From positions 433,880,167 to 433,944,166 of the forward strand of contig CM054059.1 of the NCBI GenBank assembly GCA_028641055.1: a stretch of DNA of 64,000 nt, given 5' to 3'. How positions within the stretch are numbered: position 1 is the stretch's first letter; every line of letters begins with the position of its first letter. Shown in pieces: positions 25,082 to 35,050 of the stretch. The DNA comes from Alopecurus myosuroides (taxonomy: Eukaryota > Streptophyta > Magnoliopsida > Poales > Poaceae). The translations under genes and the position numbers were made by a program. Under the pieces are notes generated by a model. That model was not told the DNA's origin, ran no database searches, and saw only the letters and a list, made by a program, of their open reading frames with translations.

Positions 25082-25440
25082 TTTAACAGTTTTTATGTAA
25101 TTTTTAATTTTTTATGCAAAACTGAAAAGTAAAGTAACTAGGCAAATTCGAAATACTAAAATAAACTAGATAACTAAATGCAAAACTAAAATGCAAACTA
25201 AAATAAAATATGCAAGAAAAAACAAAAACAAGAACAAAAACAAAACAAAAACAAAAACAAGTCAAGAAACAAAACAATCTACTTGAAAGAAGGTGGAGAT
25301 AGAAAGGACGGTACTCACGTAGGTGCAACCTCCCCAAGCTTAGGTGTTTGCACACCTTGTTGGTGTTGAAGACTCCTTGTGAGCTCCCTTGGAGAACTCC
25401 TTCACCTATGGCTCCCCGGCAACGGCGCCAGAAAAACGCT
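25082..25440 (-). other. Ath-B 5' leader with A/C-rich repeat and tRNA-Asp primer site
   Basis: The primer site on the minus strand is TGGCGCCGTTGCCGGGGA (complement of 25413-25430), complementary to plant tRNA-Asp and typical of Athila; ten bases separate it from the LTR. An imperfect (CAAAAA)n simple repeat lies at about 25207-25276. No ORF of note is seen. Confidence 0.88.
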
Positions 25441-27152
25441 TGATGGCTAGGTTGAGACTCCAAGTGCAGAGTGTGTAGCTAGTGGCAAGCCTTCTTCCCC
25501 ACGAGGGTGACTCGAGGGTTTATATCGAACTCTTGGGGAGCCAGTATTTCAGCAGTTGTCTTCCAAGCTTCCTCCAGGATCCTGCAAACAAATAGAGAGT
25601 TTTGTGCCCTCAACCTCACCAAGTGGTTGTCAAGCACAAGGTGTGAGACTTCTAAATTACAATGCAAAACTGAAAGTAAATGTGCAATAATTAAATCTAC
25701 TACTAAATGCAAATGAGAAAATAAATATGCAATGGATTGTTTTTGTATTTTTGTGATGCAAGTGGTGATGGAGATAATGTAAATTCAAATTGGAGATGCA
25801 AGTAAAGTAAAGTGCAAGTAAAGTAAACTGCAGCAAAGTAACTAGAGTGTTTTCTTATATTTAAAATAGGACCGGGGTTCATGGTTTCACACTTGCATTC
25901 TCTCAAATAAAGTGGTAGACGGTGGACATAAAGAATTACATGTGAGATTACAATAACATGTTTAACATTGAGTACTTTCATATGGGCATCACGTCCTAGC
26001 ATAGAGATCTCTATGGTCATATTGATCCCTCTTATGCTCCACCAAGATGCGAAATAAATCATAACACCTCGATAATTAAGGAAAAAAACAGAGTATAACT
26101 TTAAGCAATGTGACATGAAGTTGAAGTAAGAACTTGCTAGATCTAGTCATGGAGATTGATTAGTGTCACTTCAAATCCCCGGTAGCAAGGTACTCCTTTT
26201 TATCCCTAGTGAGGTAACTAAGAAAGGTTTAACAAAACCTAAGTGGATCGCTGAACTTCTGTCACTTTCACAGCACTAGCCACCCCCCGTTACTCCAACT
26301 AATGCACCCATCACCCTACACATGCTCTCATGAACTAGATTGATCAAAGCTAGCAAATAAGAACGGGGTACATAAGATACATCTACTCAAATAACTCAAG
26401 AGAAACAATTGCAATCTCAGATTCAATAACTCATAGAAAAGATCCACCACATAGGAATTACAACGGTGCCCGTAATCATGTGAGGCAGCTCATACGGATC
26501 TAATTAGTGAAGCACATAGAGAGAGAGATACAAGTGCTACTTCCACAAACCCATAGCCCTGTGGTGGACTACTCCCTCTTCATGGAGATGTCGATGGAGA
26601 TGACGTTGGAGGGGTAGGAGATCACACCGGCGGCGCCCCGCCGGAGTTTTCCCCCTCCAATCTGGAACTTCTGGTCTCTGTTTTGGTGTTTCTGTGTTTC
26701 GGCGGCGCTCTTCTCCATAAGGGTACGGGGGACCATTTTTATAGTTGGTTTTAGGTCAAGACGGAGTCGGTAAGTCGAAGATGGAAGGAATTGGGGCTAC
26801 AGGGGCCAAAAGGGGGCCTCTCACGCGGCCAAGGAATCTGGCCGCGTGGAGGGTCCTCTTTTGGGCCTCCTTGCCCAATTCTCGTGGATCCTTCGCCCGC
26901 AAGTCTTCTCCTTCCAAGAAAATGACCCCCGCAGATTTTCAGGTGATTTCGCGGAAGTTTGCCCCCTGAAACGTCAAAAATATAGAAAACGGGGTTTCTG
27001 ACAGGCAGGGTTAATTCCATAAAAGTTGGGGGACTTTGTAATTTAACCCCAAAATACTATAAAACATTGAATTATACCCTTATATGATGCAATATGTAAT
27101 AGAAAACCATGTGAAAATATGCAAAATTCATCTATGCATTTTACATGCATCA
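25441..27152 (-). repeat. Ath-B 5' LTR
   Basis: 1712 bp, TGATGGCTAGG ... ACATGCATCA. Partner of 7089-8809. Its outer end abuts the antisense gene of Tat-A and supplies in-frame upstream ATGs (from 27084) to the truncated exon 1. Confidence 0.95.
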
Positions 27153-27157
27153 ATCAT

Positions 27158-30100
27158 CGACACCATGGATCCGAAGTTGGATTCTCCGGTGCACGCTTCC
27201 GGCGACGAGTCGGCGAAGACCACGGGCACTGCGGAGGGGAAAGAAAACCCTTCCACAGCCGCAGATCTAGCGGGATCTTCCTCCGCACCTACTCCGCCGT
27301 TCGCGCCCGAGACGGTGGAGGAAAAAATCGCGCTCGTCAGAGACGAGCTCGCGGCCGCAGAGGCCGCAGCGTCCGCCGCCACCGGAGCCGAAGAAGAGGC
27401 GGAAACTGCCGGCAATTGGAGTCTGAGCAGCATTCTGCCGTCCCTCCTTCCGACTATGGAGAAGGAAGGGATTTTGGTTAAAGACAAATGGCGGAGCCCG
27501 GAAGACGAGTCCGAGCCCATGCCAAAAGACGGGGAACGCGTCCTCCTTACTTCTCATAATGCGAGAGGTATGGGTTTACCGCCTTCCGCCTTTTTCCTGG
27601 AAGTCCTTAACCATTACAGCGTTCAGCCACATAATCTTCCACCAAACTCCATACTCTACCTAGCTGGCTTCCAAGCCCTTTTCGAAGGGTATTTAGGAAT
27701 AGCTCCCAGACTAGATTTTGGAAATATTGCTTTGGAGTGAAGCATAACCCCACAGAGGGCGTTCTTCCCGTCTGCGGGACTATTTCTTTCACCCTTCAGA
27801 GATTCAGGGAAGATTGGTACCCAAAGATAAAAACATCAGAATCCGTCAACTTTTGGATGGGTTCTTTCTTTTACCATCATGACGTCCCGTTTCCCGGGAA
27901 AGAAAACGGGGTTCCTCCATTCATCAATTCCGCCGCCGTTCCTCAAGAGAGTTGGGAAGTCGAAGCAGTGCAAACTTTGCCGGAAGACCTGATGTAGATA
28001 AAACGGCGTATCGCCAAACTTACCTCTTCTCAGCCTCCTTTAACTAGAACAGACACTGTTTTGTGCTGGTTTGGATGCCGCATTCAGCCTCTCACTTTTC
28101 GTTCCCGACTCCTTTGTGAGTACGAAGGGCGAGAAGATAGCATGAGAGGGACGGAAAAATCCTACTCCATAAGGGATTTCAAGAAACGAGTCAACCAACT
28201 GGTCGCTACTCGCGACCAATACATAGAAAGTTTGGAAATATATCACGAGGAAAACCCAGTCCCTAAGGTTTTTTTATTTTCCTTGTTTTTGGGTTTCTCT
28301 CGGATTGTCTCTTTTCCCTGACTTAATTGAATCTTTTGCTATTTCCCTAGTTCGACAAACTTAAGGGAGCTGATCTTGCATCTGACGCCGAGCTCGACGA
28401 ATTACATGCCGGCTTTTATGGCGGTCGGAAACGCAAGAGGCAAGTGACCCTCGAAGAAGTAATAAATCTTGACGGAATTCCCATCGCCGCATCCGGGTAT
28501 TTTGCTGGAGCTTTTTAGTTATCATTCCCTTCCGGTTCTTCGAGATATTTATTTCTCGGATGTTTTCCTTTCAGCCTTGCTCCAGTTCCTTTAAAGACAA
28601 AGAAATTGAAGAAACATAAAGCTGCTGCTAGCAAAAGAGAGCCTTCTTCCGCTGCAGTTTCTCCCCCTTTAGCTATATTTAGCAGGGAAGAGAAAACCAC
28701 GAACCCGGACACACAATTTCAGCAATCCAGCCAGCCTATTGCATCCAACATGGATGCGAGGGAAAGGGCAGGACCAGAGATGGGTAGAAATCCTCGAGCA
28801 TCTGGGGAGGACGAACCTATTCCCACTTTTGACAGGAATTTCCAGGTAAAGGAAGAACCGTTTGATGAACTCGGATATATTCGTCCAAAAGCTAAAAAAT
28901 TCTTCGCTCCTGCCCCTCTAATCCGTCCTTGGCCTCAAGGCGGACCAATTGTCCGAAATGACTTCGTATTTTCACCTCGTCAGGTTGTGCAAGACAACCT
29001 TCATCACGTTGGAATCCTTCTTTCTAAATATGTAAAGGAATTCAACGAAACCTTGTCAAATTTGCAGGAAATGAGCCAGGAAATACCTCTAGCCCCCAAG
29101 CAATAAGTCGAAAGCATGCTATCCACTTAATGCTTCTTATCATGCTTGTTCTAACTTAAGCGCCTTGCTTTCATTTCCGTGTTTCAGCAAACCGCTGATA
29201 CAATAAACTTGGAAATTTTTAACAAGCTTAACATCAAAAATGAGAAGGTGAAAACCCTTCTGTCTATTATTGATGTTAAGGAAAAAGAGCTGGCATCGTC
29301 TCAACTACAGCTGTCAGAAACAACAGGTATGATTTGATTCTCTGAAGTTTCTTATCCAGGTTTTTGTCTAAGTACTTTCCCGAGTTTTTCTAAACTCAGA
29401 ATTTTGTTCCTTGCTTTCCAGCTACTTTGGCTAAGGCCAAGGAAATAGCTGAAGATGCCGGAAACGCCGCGAGTCTCCGCCAGGAGAATTTGGACCTTCA
29501 TAAGGAGCTTATGAAGGTTCGAAAAGATCTGGAGGCCAGCAATCTGGCCCTTGGGATTGCTCAGTCCAAGGCCTCCCAGCAGGCGGACAAGGACAAGGCC
29601 ACTATCCAAGACTTGGAGAATGCCTTAACCATGCGCCTGGAGGAAGGCTCCGAGATGGACAAGATTCTCGGTAAGTTATCAACATTTACCGGTTTTTCCA
29701 TATCTTGATTTTTTTTCTCTGATTTTTCACTAACCTTTTGGTTGTTTGTCTGAAAAACAGGAGATAACCCAGATCTTACTCGGATTGATAAAATCCGAGA
29801 TTTTCGGAAGGTATGGACTGCGATTAGAGCTGCAGGTATGCAGCTGGTCAGCAAGTTCCTTCCCGCAAGAACTGGGGAATTCTCGAAAGTTGAAAAACTT
29901 CCAGAAGCTATCCTGGTGGTAGCGGAATCCAAGGAGTCCACCTTGCGCTCCGCAGCATGGGGTGGTGCACGCATGGCATTAGGCCTTATGCGTATGCACT
30001 ACCCTAGTGCCAAATCTTGGTGTGTGGCGTCCGGTATCCCCCTTGGATATTCGGAGACCCAGCGTACCACCATCTTTGACGAGATCAAGGGTCACGCCAC

Positions 30101-30200
30101 CAAGATCGCCTCTATGGTGAACATCTCTATCACCTACCCAGAAGAGGAGATCCCTGAAGCCCCCGAGAACGACAGCAGCGACGAAGACTCGGATGCCTGA
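27158..30200 (+). pseudogene. Tat-A antisense gene, main part (exons 1-6)
   Basis: Homologue of 13507-16462. Exons by comparison and splice consensus: rest of exon 1 27158-28267, then 28351-28496, 28575-29079, 29188-29326, 29422-29670 and 29761-30200. Exons 2, 4 and 5 have exactly the same lengths as in Tat-B (146, 139, 249); exon 3 is 144 bases longer. Exons 2-6 together give one uninterrupted frame of 493 codons including the stop if all introns are removed, strong evidence that the introns are real. Damage: Ath-B insertion after 59 coding bases, a one-base loss near 27717, a TAG at about 27995, and the exon 3 donor changed from GT to GA. Content: gypsy-type transposon domain, basic KRKRQ patch, coiled coil, acidic C-terminus. 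Role unknown. Confidence 0.82.
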
Positions 30201-30356
30201 AGGATTCTTCTTAACCTGGATGGTGGAAGTAGAAAATAGGAGCATTACTGCACTTTACAATGTAACTTATATTGCAATGCTTCTATTCTTTTGTATGAAC
30301 AAGAACTCCGCCTTTTGCAGTTTAATTATGAAATTCTTTGCAAGTTTTCCGGGTTT
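30201..30356. other. Convergent gap of Tat-A, left part
   Basis: Spacer after the antisense gene, equivalent to the start of 16463-17090. It ends in CAAGTTTTCCGGGTTT (30341-30356), the 16-bp target copied on the other side of the retroposon at 31330-31345. Confidence 0.85.
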
Positions 30357-31329
30357 TTTTTTTTTGAACAAGAGTAGGTCCCTAAGGACCTGGTTGCTGC
30401 TTTCATTAAAGATCGTGGGGGTGAGTACAAAAAGAAGCTGGCCGTTTTACAACTCTTGCACTAAGGACCTGCAAATTCGAGGATAAGGCCAGATCTCTTA
30501 CATCCAAGACCCTAGGGCAAAAAATTAAAAAGCAATCAAGACCCTGGTCTTCTTCACCGCCCGTCGCCGGCGACCTCCAGACGCAGATGTCGAGGTTCGA
30601 GAGCGATACGCTCGAGGACTCTCCAGAACCGGCGAGGAGCAGTCGCCACCGGCTGCCAGGAAGGAAGCGGGGACGCACCACTTGCTTCCTTCTGAGAAGT
30701 GAGCTCCGATGACCTGCTCGGTTGACCTCCGCCGCCGCGGAGGAGGGATATGGGCCGCCATGCCGGCCAAGATTGGCGAAGTCCATCTTGGACTTAGCTT
30801 GATTCGGACGGAGATGCAGCTTGAAGAGTAGACGCGTCCCTGCAAACGAAGAATCTGAGGCGCAGCATCCCTTCTTCCTCTCGCCTCCATGGCCGAACAG
30901 AAGAATGGATCTGGCTTCAGACCAAAGCTTTGCAGCAAAGCGGTGATGAACTCCAAGACTTGGAATCCAGCCTTCGAGCTTATGGGGATAAGAGGCAGCG
31001 CCAACGATCATCTCTCCCGTCTCCAACCTCTGGAGCTCGAGCGAAGAAGGATAGGTGACGAACAGCTTGCTTACTCTGCTCGGATGAGGAAGCGAGCTCC
31101 ACCTCGACGACAGAAGGTCAAATCTAGCACCTAGGCAACAAACTAAACTAGAACTAAACCTATACCTACTCTGTACATCCCGCGCGTCGCAACCCCCTCG
31201 ACTCCGGCCGGCAGCGCCGCCGAAGAACGAGCAGGTGCTCGCCGGGGCCTCACGGGGGACTCTCAACGGGAGCTACTCTAGAGCAGAGCGGTGGGAGGGG
31301 CCTCTGAACTAAAATCCCAATACTATGTC
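30357..31329 (-). mobile_element. Non-LTR retroposon (L1-like, non-autonomous) with poly(A) tail
   Basis: This 973-bp insertion is absent from the matching site in Tat-B (about 16605). It is flanked by a 16-bp TSD, CAAGTTTTCCGGGTTT, at 30341-30356 and 31330-31345, and ends on the minus strand in a run of A's (complement of 30357-30365), the signature of target-primed reverse transcription. Next to the tail is a perfect hairpin AGGTCC-CTAA-GGACCT (30376-30391). A minus-strand frame of 286 codons (31266-30406) covers most of it but has no RT motif, and other frames are also long in this GC-rich sequence. It may be a non-autonomous LINE family or a processed transcript copy; I cannot tell which. 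Confidence 0.85.
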
Positions 31330-31817
31330 CAAGTTTTCCGGGTTTGACATTCCTTTATCTTCTAAGTTCTCTGGTTTATGTGCTTTAACTGTCCTTAGTG
31401 TTTGAAATGGCTCAATAGTACTATGAATCTTCATGCCGAGTTACTGGGTAAAACCAATCAGTTCAGAATCGGAAACATGGATCATACCAAGGGCATTTTT
31501 ACTAACTAGCTCCAGTGACCCAACACATAAACAATCAGATAATGCTTAGAGAATAGTAAGGAATTTTTTGAATGAAACTTGGGCACGCAGGCACAATCCG
31601 AGTTTCCTTTAGCATTTAGTAGGCTGAAAATCATTCAGTTTTTAAACATCGAGCACGCAGGCACAATTCGGGTTAACATTGAGTATTTTGTAAGATCATT
31701 GGGAAATAGATAAGGTGGAATCATGTTTTGCACTATAATAAACTTGTAAAATACATGGATATAAGAATTCCGACAACTTTATTTCATGATCTCAAAGATT
31801 TTTACATAGAAATTGAA
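31330..31817. other. Convergent gap of Tat-A, right part
   Basis: Continuation of the spacer between the antisense gene and pol, nearly identical to 16608-17090, including the GCACGCAGGCACAAT words. No gene is seen. Confidence 0.85.
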
Positions 31818-34800
31818 CTAAGTATAGAAGGGACGTAACTGCTGGATACTCCAGGGTCTCTTTGTCTCTCCTAGTTCAGCATCTATCTTTCTCTTTCTTT
31901 TGCGATTCGGCTTTTCAGGATGATCCTACGTATCCTGAATATCTACAAGATAGTATGATCCATTTTTCATAGGTTTGCTGATGGCGGATGGTCCTTCCCA
32001 TACTGGGGCCAATTTGTGCTTTCTTTGCTGCACCAATCTTAGCACTAGGTCACCTTCTTTAAAAGATCGATGCCTGATTTTCCGACTATGGTAACGTCGT
32101 AAACCTTGCTGGTAAATGGTGGATCGTTGAAGCACAAGCTCTCGTTCCTCTTATAAGAGATCGACGGCATCCTGTCGTGCTTTTTCGGTATCCGAGTCGT
32201 CGAAATCCTGCACTCTCGGGCTATCATGGATCATGTCCGTTGGAAGGATGGCTTCCGCACCATAAACTAGGAAAAACAAGGTTTGCCCAGTTGACCTGTT
32301 TGGTGTTGTTCGAATACTCCAAAGCATAGAAGGTAGCTCTTCTACCCATGCTCCAGCTGCTCTATGAAGAGGAGATTCGAGTCTTGGACGTATTCCTTGC
32401 AGGATTGAGCTATTCATTCTTTCAACCTGTCCATTGGATTGCGGGTGTGCCACAGATGCGAGATCTAGGCGAATTCCCGTTTGTCGGCAATATTTTGCCA
32501 ACTCTCCAATGGAGAAATTTGTCCCATTATCAGTTAATATACTGTGTGGAACGCCGTATCTCATGACTACGTCAATGATGAAATTTCTGGCAGTTACACC
32601 GTCAGGCTTTTTGATGGGTTTAGCCTCCACCCACTTGGTATATTTGTCCATAGCTACTAGTAGTTGTGTGAGTCCACCTCGCGCAGTTTTGAATGGTCCC
32701 ATCATATCTAGCCCCCAGACTGCAAATTGCCATTTAATGGGGATAGTTTTGAGTGCTTGGGCTGGCATATTAGTCTGCTTGGCGTAATACTGACAACCTG
32801 CACATGTATTCACTATGTGCTCTGCGTCAACCTTGGCTGTTAGCCAAAAAAACCCGGCACGGAATGCTTTTTTAACTATGCTTTTTGATTAAGCATGATG
32901 TCTGCAATCTCCGGCATGGATTTCTTGCAGGATTTATCGTCCTTCTTCTGGTAAAATACATCGCAAAAAAATTCCGGAAGTACTGCGTTTATACAGGCAG
33001 TTGTTAATTACCGTGTATCCTTTGCATCGACGCTGGATCTGTCTTTGCAAGACTTCGTCTGCTCCTTCCGGGTACTTCTGATTAACTAAAAAGTTTAAAT
33101 ATGGAATTGTCCAATCCGGGTTAACGAGCATAACTTCAATTGACTCGGAAGCCTGAGGATAATCAACATCTCCACCTTTTATCGATGGTTCGTACAAGTG
33201 TTGGACGAATACACCTGGTGGCAGGATTTTTACTCTTTCTGATCCCATGCGGGCTAATGCATCCGCGTTCCAATTTTCCTCCCTTTTAACATGGAGTACT
33301 TCGAATCCGAAGAAACAAATGGCAAATTCGTCCACCGTTCTCCGGTATTCGGCCATTATAGGGCTTTTTGCGTCCCAAGTTTGGTCAAGCTGGTGTTGTA
33401 CCAAATCTGAGTCGCCGTAGCACAGAATGCGCTTGACACCTATTTCTTTTGCAATATGCAAGCCATGAAGCAGAGCTTCGTATTCTGGCACGTTGTTGCT
33501 GGCGTTGAAGTGTATTTGTAATACATACTCCATTGTATCTCCTTTAGGGGATTTTTAGACTACACCCGCTCCGGCGCCCTCCTTCATCTTGGATCCGTCA
33601 AAGTGCATGATCCAGTACTCGGACTCCGGCATTGGTGTTTTCTCCATTGCTTCCGTCCAGTTGGCGACAAAATCTGCCAAAACCTGGGATTTTATTGCCG
33701 TCCCTGGATAATACTTAATGTCGAATGCTGCTAGCTCGATGCCCCATTTGGCTACTCGACCAGTCGCCTCCGCATTGTTTATTATATCCCCTAGTGGTGC
33801 TTTACATACCACTGTTATGGAATGTCCTTGGAAGTAATGGCGAAGTTTTCTAGATGCGAAAAATACGCCATATGCCAGATTTTGATAGTGTGGATACCTT
33901 TGTTTGGACTCGGAGAAAACTTCACTTACATAATATACTGGATGCTAGTCTGGTATGCTCTGTTCGTCCTTCTTCCGTTCCACAACAATTACTGCACTAA
34001 TAACCCGGTTTGTAGCCGTAAGGTACAATAACATAGGTTCTTCGTCTTTTGGGGATGCCAAAATCGGAGATTTCATCAAAGTTTCTTTCAACTGGGTTAA
34101 TGTTGCATCTGCCTCTTCTGTCCACTCGAATTTGTCGGATTTTTTCAGCAACTTGTAGAGTGGTAAGGCTTTATCCCCCAGCCGACTAATAAATCTGCTG
34201 ACGGCTGCAGCGGAACCCGTCAATCTTTGGACATCTTTTACACACGTAGGTTTGGAGATGTTCAAGATTGCTTTGATTTTTTCTGGGTTTACTTCTATTC
34301 CCCTATGAGAAACGATGAAACCCAGAAGTTTTCCTGAGGGAACCCCGAATACGCACTTTGAAGGATTTAACTTCATATTGTAAGTGCGCAAATTTTCGAA
34401 GGTTTCTCGCAAATCCTCAAGGAGCGTATCTTTTTCCTTGGTTACGACAGCAATGTCGTCCACGTAAACGTGGACATTTTTGCCAATCTGACTATGCAAA
34501 CAACGTTGTATGCAACGCTGGTAGGTTGCACCTGCGTTCTTCAGGCCAAACGACATGGTTATGTAATAGTACGTCCCGTAAGGGGTTATAAAAGAAGTCT
34601 TAATTTGATCTTCCTTTTTCATGCGTATTTGATGGTACCCGGAATATGCATCCAAAAAGCATAAAAGCTTAGAGCCTGCAGTTGCATCTATTATTTGATC
34701 GAGCGGTAACGCGAACCTATCTTTTGACACAGTTTTTTCAAGCCGGTGTAATCTATACACATCCGAAGGGTAGTAGTATCTTTCTTCGGTACTAATACCG

Positions 34801-35047
34801 GATTTCCAGACCATTCAGTGTGTATAACTTCCTGGATAAAATCTGCTGCTAAAAGCCGAATAATTTCCTTGCCAATAGCCTTCCGTCTTCTTCCGTCAAA
34901 TCGACGGAGACCTTGTTTGACGGGTTTGGAGCCTGGAATCCCCTTGAGTTGATGCTCAGCAAGTTCCATGGGTACGCCTGGCATGTCAGCTGGACACCAG
35001 GCAAAAATATCCCAGTTCTCACGGAGGAACTTGATGAGCTCGCTTTC
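31818..35047 (-). pseudogene. Tat-A pol: RT, two RNase H regions, integrase
   Basis: Same domain order as Tat-B: RT (CIDYTGLKKL, LLCFLDAYSGYHQI, HVYVDDIAVV), the degenerate RNase H, the second RNase H (MHFDGSK, EYEALLHG, CYGDSDLVQ, NADALARMGS), integrase (GLDMMGPF, LTDNGTN, NGQVERMN) and the C-terminus (WEGPSAIS, ending at 31818-31820). It is broken by a deletion and shift near 34700-34735, a CAG-to-TAG type stop near 33945, a stop near 33555, loss of frame near 32930-32815 in the zinc-binding region, and stops near 32150 and 31926. Catalytic aspartates of RT remain. It follows the amber codon at 35048-35050. Confidence 0.9.
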
Positions 35048-35050
35048 CTA
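35014..35050 (-). promoter_or_regulatory. In-frame amber codon and downstream hairpin between protease and RT (Tat-A)
   Basis: On the minus strand, AAA-TAG-GAA at 35048-35050 separates GTGMTDK from the RT frame; 37975, 35048 and 34984 are in the same frame. The hairpin sequence AGTTCCTCCGTGAGAACT (complement of 35014-35031) is identical to that in Tat-B. Confidence 0.45.

Larger units (their letters stand above)
7089..27152 (-). mobile_element. Ath-B: non-autonomous Athila-like element with gag and protease only
   Basis: LTRs are 7089-8809 and 25441-27152, both TGATGGCTAGG...ATGCATCA, flanked by TSD ATCAT (7084-7088 and 27153-27157). The primer site complementary to tRNA-Asp is beside the right LTR, so the element runs on the minus strand. 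Inside are gag (split by Tat-B) and an aspartic protease, then about 2.2 kb of noncoding sequence before the 3' LTR. No RT, RNase H or integrase is present in any frame, so it would depend on another element for replication. LTR divergence is roughly 38 of 1712 positions by eye (about 2%). Confidence 0.94.
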
